DNA of 64,000 nt from Gordonia jinhuaensis (lineage in GTDB: Bacteria; Actinomycetota; Actinomycetes; Mycobacteriales; Mycobacteriaceae), in the NCBI RefSeq assembly GCF_014639795.1, contig NZ_BMGC01000001.1, positions 201,382-265,381 of the forward strand, read 5' to 3'. Numbering within the stretch: the first letter of the stretch is position 1; each line of letters begins with the position of its first letter. Position numbers and translations under genes: made by a program. This document shows positions 1-8,374 of this stretch, piece after piece. The notes below the pieces were generated by a model that made no database searches, was not told where the DNA came from, and saw only the letters and a program-made list of their open reading frames with translations.

Positions 1-261
1 CGCGACACCACCACCCGCGGGCATGTGCACGTCGAGCAGCACCACATCCGGTGTCGCCGAAACGATTCCGGCCACGGCCTCGGCCACACCACCAGCCTCC
101 CCGACCACCCGGATACGGGGGTCGGCGGCCAGTTCGCTGCGCACGCCGGATCGGAACACCGCGTGGTCGTCGACGATGAACACGGTCGTCTCAGTGGCCT
201 CGATCCCGTGGACATCCTCGGTGTGATCGCCGGTCGGTTCGGCGTGAGGTGTGTGGCTCAT
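1..261 (-). CDS. response regulator, N-terminal receiver part (partial, cut by window edge)
   Basis: Reading the minus strand from an ATG at 261 gives an open frame that runs off the left edge. It contains the start of a CheY-like receiver domain: VFIVDDHAVFRSG holds the acidic pair, and LLDVHMP holds the phospho-accepting Asp. Such receivers in NarL/LuxR-type regulators are phosphorylated by the partner kinase and then bind DNA; the DNA-binding half lies outside the window. The ATG overlaps the stop of the sensor kinase gene as ATGA, so the two are translationally coupled and almost certainly a cognate pair. The frame is seen directly; the NarL class is inferred from the kinase partner. Confidence 0.85.
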   Translation of the reverse strand, partial: MSHTPHAEPTGDHTEDVHGIEATETTVFIVDDHAVFRSGVRSELAADPRIRVVGEAGGVAEAVAGIVSATPDVVLLDVHMPAGGGVA

Positions 262-1523
262 CCACGGTCTCCTCTAGTGTCCCGGTTGCCCGACACCGGC
301 TCTGCGGTGGCGGCTTTCTGGTCTGATCCGACCTGTTCGCCTGTCTCGGCCCGCGGCATCACCATCTCCACCTCGGTGCCCCGGCCCGGCGCCGACTTGA
401 TGCGCACGCGGCCGCCGCGACGCTCGAGCCGTGACCGGATCGACTTGTCGATCCCCTGACGGTCGTCCTCCACCGCCCCCGGATCGAATCCGATCCCGCG
501 ATCACGCACGAACACGGTCACCGTCTGCGCCTCCACCTCTGCGAACAGATCGACCGACCGTTGCCCGGAGTGCTTGGCCGCGTTGACAAGTGACTCGCGA
601 ATGGCACCGAGCAGTGCCGGCCAGCGGGCGGCATCGGCGACGTCGTCACCGGTGCTGACGTCCCCGACGGTGACGACCTCGACCTCGATGCCATAGGTCT
701 GTTCCACCTCGGCGGCCAACTGACGCAGTGCGGCCGCGAACGAGTCACCGCCGCCACTTCTGTCCCCGAACAACCACTCCCGGAGCTGTCGCTCCTGGGC
801 TCGAGCCAGTCGCGCGACGTCCTCGGGACGGTCGGAGTGCTTCTGGATCAACGCCAGCGTCTGCAGTACCGAGTCGTGCAGATGCGCCGCGATCTCCTCG
901 CGTTCCTCGTTGCGGATGCGAGCGGCGCGTTCGGCGTTGAGTGTCCGCCACATCCCGAGCCACAGCGGGAAGGTCAGCAGGACCACACCCGCCAGGGTCG
1001 CGGCGACGGCGACCAGGGTGAAGTCCAGCCCGCCCACTCGCCGGTTTCCGACAAAGACCACCACGACCAATCCGGCGATCACCGCGACCGTGCCACCGAC
1101 GATGCGGATCCAGGTCAGCAGCGTCCACGCGAATACGGATGTGCGTCGGCGACTTCCGCCGTACACGTCGAATTCCTGCCACACCAGCGACGCCCCGACG
1201 GCCACCACCACCAGCGGGATGAGATAGCGCGCCGCGCCGCCGGATGCGGCGAACGCGACGACCGACGCGGCGACCACGCCGAGGATCGCCAGACCGTAGG
1301 CCTGGCGACGTTCTACCGGTGTGGGCGGATCGACGTCGTCCCCGACGGGGCAGAAGAACCACAGCAGTGCGTATGCGGCGATCCCGGCCCCGGCCAGCGC
1401 CGCGAGGACGACGAACACCACCCGCACCCGCACCACGTCGATCCCGAGGTGATCGGCGACGCCGCCGGCGACCCCCGCGATGACTCGTCCGCCGTCACGG
1501 CGAACGATGCGGTCGGTGCTCAC
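258..1523 (-). CDS. PspC-domain sensor histidine kinase (NarL/DesK type)
   Basis: A 421-residue membrane kinase. Residues about 1-60 form a PspC domain (RRDGGRVIAGVAGGVADHLG, then a hydrophobic stretch). Several further membrane segments follow to about residue 195. Then comes a HisKA_3 dimerisation helix with the phospho-His in AAHLHDSVLQTLALIQ, and an HATPase domain with N-box ESLVNAAKHSG and G-box RDRGIGFDP. Start is GTG at 1523 with no clear ribosome site. The gene is coupled by ATGA to the response regulator. With the divergent PspC/LiaF-like gene it resembles the EsrISR envelope-stress system of Corynebacterium glutamicum. That functional assignment is inference; the kinase class is clear. 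Confidence 0.88.
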   Translation of the reverse strand: MSTDRIVRRDGGRVIAGVAGGVADHLGIDVVRVRVVFVVLAALAGAGIAAYALLWFFCPVGDDVDPPTPVERRQAYGLAILGVVAASVVAFAASGGAARYLIPLVVVAVGASLVWQEFDVYGGSRRRTSVFAWTLLTWIRIVGGTVAVIAGLVVVVFVGNRRVGGLDFTLVAVAATLAGVVLLTFPLWLGMWRTLNAERAARIRNEEREEIAAHLHDSVLQTLALIQKHSDRPEDVARLARAQERQLREWLFGDRSGGGDSFAAALRQLAAEVEQTYGIEVEVVTVGDVSTGDDVADAARWPALLGAIRESLVNAAKHSGQRSVDLFAEVEAQTVTVFVRDRGIGFDPGAVEDDRQGIDKSIRSRLERRGGRVRIKSAPGRGTEVEMVMPRAETGEQVGSDQKAATAEPVSGNRDTRGDRG

Positions 1524-1602
1524 AGCGTCGATGGTGACATGTTCACCCGGCCGGGGACATCAGGGAATCCCCGGAGTTCCTTCCCGGGGAACGGCGTCGC
1601 CG

Positions 1603-1965
1603 TCACGTTCGCTGCCCGTCCACCTCGATGAAGTCCTCCGGGACAGGGAACGGGATCTCGAAGGTCGGTGCAGACTCGCCGATCGCGTCGGTCACTGCCG
1701 TCGTCACCACCACCCGCGTGTCGTCGAGTTCGACGATCCGCACCCGCAGCGGACCCGACTCGGACTGCCACCAGAAGCGCGCGGTGAGAAAGCGCAGGCC
1801 CAGGTCGTCGAGTATGTCCTGCGCCTCATCCCACTCGGTCACCGTCGCCACCACCCGACCCAACCGGTCGATGACGACGAGGCGACCCGGCACCGATTCC
1901 ATGTCGATCCAGCCGACGAGTTCGCCGTCGGATCTGCGATGAGCTATCCAGTGTTCGGCAACCAT
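1603..1965 (-). CDS. conserved hypothetical protein, 120 aa
   Basis: A soluble-looking 120-residue protein starting at ATG 1965. It has no signal peptide or membrane segment and no motif I recognise. It is rich in beta-type alternation (GRLVVIDRLGRVVATVTEW, then DDTRVVVTTAVTDA). It ends about 80 bases before the sensor kinase start on the same strand, so it may be the first gene of the kinase-regulator operon. The coding frame has the third-position G/C bias of its neighbours. Function unknown. Confidence 0.6.
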   Translation of the reverse strand: MVAEHWIAHRRSDGELVGWIDMESVPGRLVVIDRLGRVVATVTEWDEAQDILDDLGLRFLTARFWWQSESGPLRVRIVELDDTRVVVTTAVTDAIGESAPTFEIPFPVPEDFIEVDGQRT

Positions 1966-2005
1966 GTCACCGACCCTAGAGACAGACAGGGGTTCACCTC
2001 ACGTC

Positions 2006-2126
2006 GTTTTTCGGCCCGTGATCGGTTTTTCGGCCCGTGATCGCCGAAGCGCCGCGCGGAGAACTGCTGTGCGACCAGAAAGACCGGCCGTCCAGAAGGA
2101 TCGGCACGGCCAGAAAGATCAGGGTG
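2006..2126. repeat. tandem duplications upstream of the PspC gene (2 x 19 bp, then about 3 x 17-18 bp)
   Basis: A perfect 19-bp direct duplication occupies 2006-2024 and 2025-2043 (unit GTTTTTCGGCCCGTGATCG). A second, degenerate array with unit start CCAGAA lies at about 2075-2091, 2092-2109 and 2110-2126. Both are in the leader between the divergent kinase-side and PspC-side genes, so they change the spacing between promoter and start codon. Confidence 0.85.
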
Positions 2127-2170
2127 TCACCCGATACCGCGCTCAGCGAATGCACGTCAGGATTGCGGTC

Positions 2171-3547
2171 ATGGTCACCTCGAAAGACCTCGAACGCCTC
2201 TGGGAGACACGGCCTGTTCGGTCTGATCGCGAATCCACCATCGGTGGTGTGTGTGCGGGCATCGCCCGGCGTTACCGGGTGGACCCGACCCTGATCAGGG
2301 TGGCCTTCGCCGTCGCCGCGCTGTTCGGCGGGAGCGGCGCCGTGCTCTACCTGGTCTGCTGGATCGCTTTCCCGTCACAGCCGGACCTGTCAGGACCGGA
2401 CCTGTCAGGAGCAGAATGGGACGGCTCAAACGAGAACATGGGCGGTCCACATGGCCCGCGGGATCCGCTGCAGCAGTGGCGGTCTGACCGCCGAGATCGC
2501 CGCGCACGACGCGACGCCCGACGACGCGGCCGTGGTCGGCGCGATCACCACCGCGGTGGCCGCCCACCCGCCCTTGTCGTGATCGCCGCCGTCGTGGTGA
2601 TCAGCATCGTGTTCACTCCGCACTTCGCCTGGGGTACCGGATTCTTCGTGGGTGTTGCGCTGATGCTGCTCGGCTGGTGGCTGCTGTATCAGCGGACGCC
2701 GCAACCGGTACCGGGCACCGGTGCCGACACCATCGGCATACCCACCGACCCGTCGGTCTCCCCCGCCCCCGCCGGACCAGAGTTCGATCCGGCCACGCCA
2801 GGCAGCGCCCCCGCCTCCATGACCTCCACGGTCCCCGCCACCTCCACACTCTCGACGACCTCCGACGAGGCGCGGGTACTACGCGACAGGCAGCCACCGA
2901 GCTGGGATCCGTTGGGGGCCGCGCCGTTCGCCTGGGATCTGCCCGCCCCTGAACCTCTCGTCAGCGCACCCAAGGAGTCCGGTCGCCACACGGTGACCGT
3001 GGTGTCGATGGGGCTGGCACTGGTGGTGGCCGCGGTGTTGACCGCGACGGCCCTGCTGGGGGTCGAGGCGCTGACCCCCCTGCGCATCTGTTCGGCCGCA
3101 CTGACGGTGCTCGGCGGCGGCCTGCTGATCGGTTCGATCGTCGGTAAGAGCAGGGGGTTGATGCCGATCGCGGTGCTGCTGTCCGTCGCCGTCGTGATCA
3201 TCGCCCTCGTCGATCACCTCGGGCCCATGCCCTCAGGTGGTGTGGGAGACCGCACCTGGAGTCCCACGTCGATGGATCAGCTGTCGCAGTCCTACGAACT
3301 GACCGCCGGAAGTGCCCGGCTGGACCTCGGTCGACTCGACCTCACCACCGACGCGCACATCGACGTGCGTGTCGGGCTGGGCGACGTCATCGTGACGGTT
3401 CCTCGCGACGTCGCCGTCACCACCAGGTGCGCAACCCCGGTCGGTGACGTCTCCTGCATCCCGTCGGACTCGCCGTCCGCACACAGACCGCGGTTGACGA
3501 TCGACGCACACACCAACGCCGGACGAGTGGAGATACGACGTGCCTGA
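2171..3547 (+). CDS. PspC-domain membrane protein with LiaF-like C-terminal domain
   Basis: A 458-residue protein from ATG 2171; an upstream in-frame ATG at 2150 is possible. The N-terminal PspC domain reads STIGGVCAGIARRYRVDP followed by a hydrophobic segment (about residues 15-65). A basic linker (RRDRRARRDARRRGRGRRD) precedes a membrane hairpin, then a Pro/Thr/Ala-rich linker, then three to four more membrane segments. The C-terminus (GLGDVIVTVPRDVAVTT) looks like the beta-rich LiaF/VraT cell-wall-stress domain. The gene is divergent from the PspC-kinase pair, the arrangement of an inhibitor such as EsrI. Residues PDLSG are duplicated by a 15-bp tandem repeat at 2381-2410. Confidence 0.8.
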   Translation: MVTSKDLERLWETRPVRSDRESTIGGVCAGIARRYRVDPTLIRVAFAVAALFGGSGAVLYLVCWIAFPSQPDLSGPDLSGAEWDGSNENMGGPHGPRDPLQQWRSDRRDRRARRDARRRGRGRRDHHRGGRPPALVVIAAVVVISIVFTPHFAWGTGFFVGVALMLLGWWLLYQRTPQPVPGTGADTIGIPTDPSVSPAPAGPEFDPATPGSAPASMTSTVPATSTLSTTSDEARVLRDRQPPSWDPLGAAPFAWDLPAPEPLVSAPKESGRHTVTVVSMGLALVVAAVLTATALLGVEALTPLRICSAALTVLGGGLLIGSIVGKSRGLMPIAVLLSVAVVIIALVDHLGPMPSGGVGDRTWSPTSMDQLSQSYELTAGSARLDLGRLDLTTDAHIDVRVGLGDVIVTVPRDVAVTTRCATPVGDVSCIPSDSPSAHRPRLTIDAHTNAGRVEIRRA

Positions 3548-3764
3548 CCCCACCACTGCACACACCGCACCGCCGCGGCGGCGGTTCGCCCCACTCCACG
3601 CGGCCGTCGCGGTGATCGTGCTGGTGATCGCCGGCTGGGGCCTGGCCGGCGGCAGCGGCCTGCGCGAACTCACCGTGATCGCCTGGAGCCTGGTCGGGCT
3701 GGGCGTGCTCGCCGGACTGGCGCTGGTGATCAGTGGAATGGGCGCAGTGCGCCGACGCCGGTGA
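3540..3764 (+). CDS. small two-helix membrane protein, 74 aa
   Basis: Starts with GTG at 3540, overlapping the end of the PspC/LiaF-like gene by 8 bases, so it is in the same operon. It has a short basic N-terminus (PPRRRFAPLH), a membrane helix (AAVAVIVLVIAGWGLAGGSG), a short loop and a second helix (WSLVGLGVLAGLALVISGMG), and ends in RRRR. Function unknown; position suggests an accessory of the envelope-stress unit. Confidence 0.7.
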   Translation: MPDPTTAHTAPPRRRFAPLHAAVAVIVLVIAGWGLAGGSGLRELTVIAWSLVGLGVLAGLALVISGMGAVRRRR

Positions 3765-3785
3765 CCCGGTTCGGCGCGCTGCCCG

Positions 3786-5384
3786 TCACTCCCATTCGAT
3801 GGTGCCCGGCGGCTTACTCGTCACGTCGAGCACCACGCGGTTGACCTCGGCCACCTCGTTGGTGATGCGAGTGGAGATCTTCTCCAGCACGTCGTAGGGC
3901 ACCCGCGTCCAGTCCGCCGTCATCGCGTCCTCACTGGACACCGGACGGAGCACGATGGGGTGTCCGTAGGTGCGGCCGTCGCCCTGAACGCCCACACTGC
4001 GCACGTCGGCGAGCAACACCACCGGGCACTGCCAGATGGTCGAGTCCAGGCCGGCGCTGGACAGTTCTTCGCGCGCGATCAGATCGGCCTTGCGCAGGGT
4101 GGCCAGCCGTTCGGCGTCGACCGACCCGACGATGCGGATGGCCAGGCCCGGCCCGGGGAAGGGCTGGCGGCCGACGATCTCCTCGGGGAGTCCGAGCTCG
4201 CGGCCCACCGCCCGCACCTCGTCCTTGAACAGCAGTCGCAGTGGCTCGACAAGCTCGAATTCGAGATCCTCGGGCAGTCCGCCGACATTGTGATGGCTCT
4301 TGATGTTCGCGGTCCCCGTGCCGCCGCCGGACTCCACCACGTCGGGATAGAGGGTGCCCTGCACCAGGTAGTCGACCTTCTGCCCGGATGCCGCGCGATC
4401 GCCGAGGACCTCGCTGACCGCACCTTCGAATGAGCGGATGAACTCACGGCCGATGATCTTGCGTTTGGTCTCGGGGTCGCTGACACCCTTGAGTTCGGTC
4501 AGGAACGTCTCGGCCGCGTCGACCGTGACCAGACGGGCGCCGGTCGCGGCGACGAAGTCGTTCTGCACCTGTTCGCGTTCGCCGGCGCGCAACAGGCCGT
4601 GGTCGACGAACACACACGTCAGTCGGTCGCCGATGGCCCGCTGCACGAGAGCCGCGGCCACCGCCGAATCGACACCACCGGACAACCCGCAGATCGCCAG
4701 CCCGTTCTCACCGACCTGCTCGCGGACCTGATCGATGAGTGTCTCGGCGATGTTCGCGGCGGTCCATGTGGGCTCGAGGCCGGCGATGTCGTAGAGGAAG
4801 TGCGTGAGTACCTGCTGACCGTGCGGGGTGTGGATCACCTCGGGGTGGTACTGAACCCCTGCCATCTGGCGCTCGAGGTTCTCGAAGGCCGCGACCGGCG
4901 CACCCTCGGTCGACGCGGTGACGGTGAAGCCCTCCGGTGCCCGCTGCACGGCGTCGTTGTGGCTCATCCACACCGGCTGTTCGGCGGGCTGCCCGGCCAG
5001 CAGCACACTGTCGGTCTCGGTGACCCGCAACGGTGTGCGTCCGAACTCACGACCACCGGTGTTGGCGACCTCGCCGCCCAGTGCGGCGGCCATGCACTGA
5101 TAGCCGTAGCAGATACCGAACACCGGGACGCCCAGATCCATGAGCGCGGGGTCGATCGAGGGCGCATCCTCGGCGTAGACCGACGCCGGACCACCGGACA
5201 GGATCAGTGCGGCCGGGTTCTTCGCCTTGATCTCGTCGACCGTTGCCGAATGCGGGATCACCTCGGAGTAGATCCGCGCCTCACGCACCCGCCGCGCGAT
5301 CAGCTGCGCATACTGCGCGCCGAAGTCAACGACGAGGACCGGGGCGACGTTGTCCGGGGTCTGGACCGCCTGCGTATCTGTCAC
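3786..5384 (-). CDS. guaA: GMP synthase (glutamine-hydrolysing)
   Basis: 532 residues, the usual full length. It converts XMP, ATP and glutamine to GMP in purine synthesis. The N-terminal class I amidotransferase domain has the nucleophile elbow GICYGYQC (Cys about 92) and its catalytic pair in QYHPEV. The ATP-pyrophosphatase domain has the P-loop SGGVDSAV near residue 233. The C-terminal dimerisation domain ends in KPPGTIEWE. Start is GTG at 5384. It convergently abuts the small membrane gene and is divergent from the creatine module. The neighbouring guaB2 and guaB3 at 11-14 kb serve the same pathway. Confidence 0.98.
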   Translation of the reverse strand: MTDTQAVQTPDNVAPVLVVDFGAQYAQLIARRVREARIYSEVIPHSATVDEIKAKNPAALILSGGPASVYAEDAPSIDPALMDLGVPVFGICYGYQCMAAALGGEVANTGGREFGRTPLRVTETDSVLLAGQPAEQPVWMSHNDAVQRAPEGFTVTASTEGAPVAAFENLERQMAGVQYHPEVIHTPHGQQVLTHFLYDIAGLEPTWTAANIAETLIDQVREQVGENGLAICGLSGGVDSAVAAALVQRAIGDRLTCVFVDHGLLRAGEREQVQNDFVAATGARLVTVDAAETFLTELKGVSDPETKRKIIGREFIRSFEGAVSEVLGDRAASGQKVDYLVQGTLYPDVVESGGGTGTANIKSHHNVGGLPEDLEFELVEPLRLLFKDEVRAVGRELGLPEEIVGRQPFPGPGLAIRIVGSVDAERLATLRKADLIAREELSSAGLDSTIWQCPVVLLADVRSVGVQGDGRTYGHPIVLRPVSSEDAMTADWTRVPYDVLEKISTRITNEVAEVNRVVLDVTSKPPGTIEWE

Positions 5385-5442
5385 CGGTCCAGTTTAGGCG
5401 GTCGAGAACACTGCATATACATATGCCGTTTGCGTCATGCCA

Positions 5443-5459
5443 GTTGCATATATAGCAAC
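5443..5459. promoter_or_regulatory. inverted repeat, distal operator candidate of creatine module
   Basis: GTTGC at 5443-5447, ATATATA spacer, GCAAC at 5455-5459: a perfect 5-7-5 inverted repeat. Arms and spacer length are identical to the repeat at 5627-5645, about 184 bp downstream. Two matching sites in one control region suggest binding of a dimeric regulator, most simply the IclR-type protein of the operon. Confidence 0.6.
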
Positions 5460-5626
5460 CACAGACGACAGGCCACCCTCCATCTCCCGCGGCCGTCCAG
5501 CGAGATGAGCCCGTAGTAGCCCGCCGCAAATAGCCCACAACGTCGGGTAACTCGATGTTAACGCCAGGCCATCAGCGTTTACATGGATGAAGCCTGGCGC
5601 CGGTCTAGTCGCTCTATCGTCAACTC

Positions 5627-5645
5627 AGTTGCTGATTATGCAACT
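5627..5645. promoter_or_regulatory. inverted repeat, proximal operator candidate of creatine module
   Basis: AGTTGC at 5627-5632, seven-base spacer TGATTAT, GCAACT at 5640-5645: a perfect 6-7-6 inverted repeat about 40 bases upstream of the transporter ATG. It lies where a repressor would block initiation. It shares its core with the 5443-5459 element. Confidence 0.65.
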
Positions 5646-5684
5646 CCACAACTTCCCTGATCCGACCACCGTGAGGAACCGGCA

Positions 5685-7046
5685 ATGGTGACCACTCCCC
5701 TCGGGCGCACACCTGCATCCACCACGACGGAGACCTCGGCCACGGCGATGAATTCACGACACCCCACGACCCCATCACACGGCGCGACAGCATCTCGCGG
5801 TTCAGCCGTGCGGGCGAGTGCCATCGGGAACTTCGTCGAGTGGTTCGACTACGGCGTCTACGGCTACTTCGCCGTGGTCATATCGCGAGTCTTCTTCCCG
5901 GACTCGGATCCGAGTACCGCACTGTTGCTGACGTTCGGGCTCTTCGCGATCTCGTTTGTCGTCCGCCCGATCGGGGGGATCTTCTGGGGCCGGATCGGTG
6001 ACCGCATCGGGCGGCGCACCGCGCTGTCGGCGTCGATTCTGGTGATGTCCACATCGACATTCCTCGTGGCCCTGCTGCCCTCATACGAGGCGATCGGGTT
6101 CGCCGCGCCGCTGATGCTGATGGCGCTGCGCATGATCCAGGGCTTCTCGGCGTCCGGCGAGTATGCGGGAGCGGCGGCTTATCTGTGCGAGTACGCACCG
6201 CGGGGACAACGCGGTCGCTACGCAGCAGTGGTTCCCGCGTCAACGGCGGGCGGCCTACTTCTGGGATCACTCCTCGCGGCTGTCCTCACCGCGGCACTGA
6301 GCACTTCTCAGCTCGATTCCTGGGGGTGGCGGATTCCCTTCCTGCTCGCCGCACCGCTGGGACTGGTCGGTCGCCACATCCGACTCACACTGGCGGACAC
6401 GCCCGAATTCGTCGAGGCGCAATCCGAGACACCGGAGGCAGAGTCGCCCCTGAGTCTCGTGCGTCGGCCCCGTGCGCTGATCCTGGCGCTCGGTGCAGCG
6501 CTTCTCAATGCAGTGGGCTTCTACGTCGTGCTGAGCTACCTGCCGACATATCTCACCGAGGAAGTGGGGCTCGACTCGACGAAATCCTTCATCTCCTCGA
6601 CGGTCGCCCTCATCGCCTACATCGGTCTGGTCTTCGCCACCGGCACCCTGTCAGATCGCCTGGGCCGCAGGCGCACACTCGCCATCGGGTCGGTGGGATT
6701 CATCGCCCTCAGCGTGCCCGCCTTCGCCCTCCTCGGCGTCAGCGGTTTCGTCGGCATCGTAGTGATCCAGGTCGCCATGGGTGCCGTACTGGCTTTCAAC
6801 GACGGCGTGCTGCCCTCGTTCCTGGCCGAATCATTCCCCACCGCAACCAGATACACCGGTTTTGCGTTCTCCTTCAACGTGGCCAACGCGGTGTTCGGCG
6901 GTACCGCACCCATGGTCGCCACACTTCTGATCTCACAGACGGGCAACAAGATCGCGCCAGCCTGGTACCTGATGGCCGCCGCACTCGTCACCCTCGTGGC
7001 CGTCGCCCGCGCCGCCGAGACCGCCCACCACCCACTTCGTCGCTGA
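5685..7046 (+). CDS. MFS transporter, metabolite:H+ symporter (MHS/ProP-like); creatine or related substrate inferred
   Basis: 453 residues, about 12 membrane segments. MHS-family hallmarks are present: GNFVEWFDYGVYGYFA in the first helix, the loop GRIGDRIGRRTAL, and RMIQGFSASGEYAGA in helix 4. A second DRLGRRR-type loop lies before helix 8. ATG 5685 has a GAGGAA ribosome site 7-8 bases upstream. The preceding ~40-residue N-terminal tail is Ser/Thr-rich. The creatinase gene follows on the same strand 75 bases later, so the natural substrate is likely creatine, but this rests on context only. Confidence 0.88.
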   Translation: MVTTPLGRTPASTTTETSATAMNSRHPTTPSHGATASRGSAVRASAIGNFVEWFDYGVYGYFAVVISRVFFPDSDPSTALLLTFGLFAISFVVRPIGGIFWGRIGDRIGRRTALSASILVMSTSTFLVALLPSYEAIGFAAPLMLMALRMIQGFSASGEYAGAAAYLCEYAPRGQRGRYAAVVPASTAGGLLLGSLLAAVLTAALSTSQLDSWGWRIPFLLAAPLGLVGRHIRLTLADTPEFVEAQSETPEAESPLSLVRRPRALILALGAALLNAVGFYVVLSYLPTYLTEEVGLDSTKSFISSTVALIAYIGLVFATGTLSDRLGRRRTLAIGSVGFIALSVPAFALLGVSGFVGIVVIQVAMGAVLAFNDGVLPSFLAESFPTATRYTGFAFSFNVANAVFGGTAPMVATLLISQTGNKIAPAWYLMAAALVTLVAVARAAETAHHPLRR

Positions 7047-7120
7047 CGCCCCGGGCACGATCCGAGTCCGCACGCTCACAACACACAACACGCCCACAAC
7101 AACACAACAGAAAGCCGAGA

Positions 7121-8359
7121 ATGACGATGAACATCTCCACCACCGACCGAGTACGAGATTTCCCGAACGGCGACAAAGCTATTCGCACCTTTTCCGACGC
7201 GGAGTTCGAGCGCCGGCTCACACAGCTGCGCACGATCATGTCGGCGCAGGGCATCGATGCGGCGATCTTCACCTCCTATCAGAGCATCAAGTACTACAGC
7301 GACTTCCTCTACACCGCGTTCGGGCGTCGATATGCCCTGGTCGTCACCGCCGACAGGCAGGTGGTGATCTCCGCAGCCATCGACGGCGGCATGCCCTACC
7401 GGCGTTGCTACGGCGAGAATCGGATCTACACGGATTGGCAGCGTGACAACGACATCCACGCGATCCGTGAGTTACTGCGCGAGAGCGCACCCACCGCCCG
7501 TGTCGTCGGCATCGAGGATGACTTCGTCAGTCTGGACTACCGCGACAAACTCGCCGCAGCTCTCGGAGATCGGATTGTGCTGCGTGGAATCTCCGCGGCG
7601 GTGATGAGGCAGCGAATGATCAAGTCCGCCGAGGAGATTCAGTTGATCACCGACGGCGCGCGAATCGCCGACCTCGGCGGTGAAGCCGTGCGCAACGCGG
7701 TCAGTGAAGGCGCGTGCGAGTGGGAGGTCGCCGCCGCCGGAACCGCCGCGATGGTCGCCGAGATCGCCGCTGCCCACCCGCATTCCGAGATTCGCGATTC
7801 ATGGGTGTGGTTCCAGTCCGGAATCAACACCGACGGCGCACACACCTGGCCGACCACGCGCACGGTCGAGCGCGGAGACATCCTCAGCCTCAACTGTTTT
7901 CCGATGATCTCGGGGTACTACACGGCACTGGAACGCACCCTGTTCTACGGAGAGCCCGACGCCAGATCACTCGAACTGTGGGAAGCCAACCTGGCAGTGC
8001 ACTACCGGGGACTGGAACTCATCACCCCCGGGGCACGCTGCTGCGACATCGCCGACGAGCTCAACAAGGTCTACGCGGAATTCGGCCTGCTCGAACACCG
8101 TTCGTTCGGATACGGTCATTCGTTCGGTGTCCTGTCACACTATTACGGCCGTGAGGCCGGATTGGAGTTGCGGGAAGACATCGAGACCGTCCTGATGCCG
8201 GGGATGGTGGTGTCAATGGAGCCGATGATCACCATCGGAGCCGATCAGCCTGGCGCGGGCGGCTATCGCGAGCACGATATCTTGGTCGTGACCGAGACGG
8301 GTGCCACCAACATCACCGGATTCCCGCTGGGCCCCAACCACAACATCATCGACGCCTGA
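7121..8359 (+). CDS. creatinase (creatine amidinohydrolase)
   Basis: 412 residues with the pita-bread peptidase M24 fold. It matches my memory of the Pseudomonas creatinase closely across its length: AIFTSYQSIKYYSDFLY, YTDWQRDN, WFQSGINTDGAH, GDILSLNCFPMISGYYTALE, GYGHSFG and GAGGYREHDIL. The general acid/base His is His241 (His232 in Pseudomonas), and Glu367 and Glu384 match the substrate-binding glutamates. The enzyme hydrolyses creatine to sarcosine and urea. ATG at 7121 is preferred over 7127. The same frame stays open far upstream through the transporter gene, but that part is not coding. No sarcosine oxidase or creatininase gene is present in the window. Confidence 0.93.
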   Translation: MTMNISTTDRVRDFPNGDKAIRTFSDAEFERRLTQLRTIMSAQGIDAAIFTSYQSIKYYSDFLYTAFGRRYALVVTADRQVVISAAIDGGMPYRRCYGENRIYTDWQRDNDIHAIRELLRESAPTARVVGIEDDFVSLDYRDKLAAALGDRIVLRGISAAVMRQRMIKSAEEIQLITDGARIADLGGEAVRNAVSEGACEWEVAAAGTAAMVAEIAAAHPHSEIRDSWVWFQSGINTDGAHTWPTTRTVERGDILSLNCFPMISGYYTALERTLFYGEPDARSLELWEANLAVHYRGLELITPGARCCDIADELNKVYAEFGLLEHRSFGYGHSFGVLSHYYGREAGLELREDIETVLMPGMVVSMEPMITIGADQPGAGGYREHDILVVTETGATNITGFPLGPNHNIIDA

Positions 8360-8374
8360 GCCGGAGGAAGCACT

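Larger units (their letters stand above)
5385..5684. other. 300-bp divergent intergenic region between guaA and the creatine module
   Basis: Locally AT-rich for this genome. It holds three inverted repeats: a 14-bp near-palindrome at 5413-5426 (GCATAT, two bases, ATATGC), and two copies of the same GTTGC-N7-GCAAC element, listed separately. No ORF with a start and ribosome site is convincing here. It should carry the promoters of guaA (leftward) and of the transporter-creatinase-regulator operon (rightward). Confidence 0.7.

Noticed and set aside
4599-5516. Long plus-strand frame opposite guaA (and similar long frames opposite guaB2, glmS, choD, fumC)
   Set aside because: These are antisense shadows produced by high third-position GC in the real genes; the products are Arg/His/Gly-rich with no motifs.
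6185-7120. Open frame continuous with creatinase running back through the transporter gene
   Set aside because: It is in a different frame from the well-conserved transporter, has no family likeness and no ribosome site; creatinase begins at 7121.
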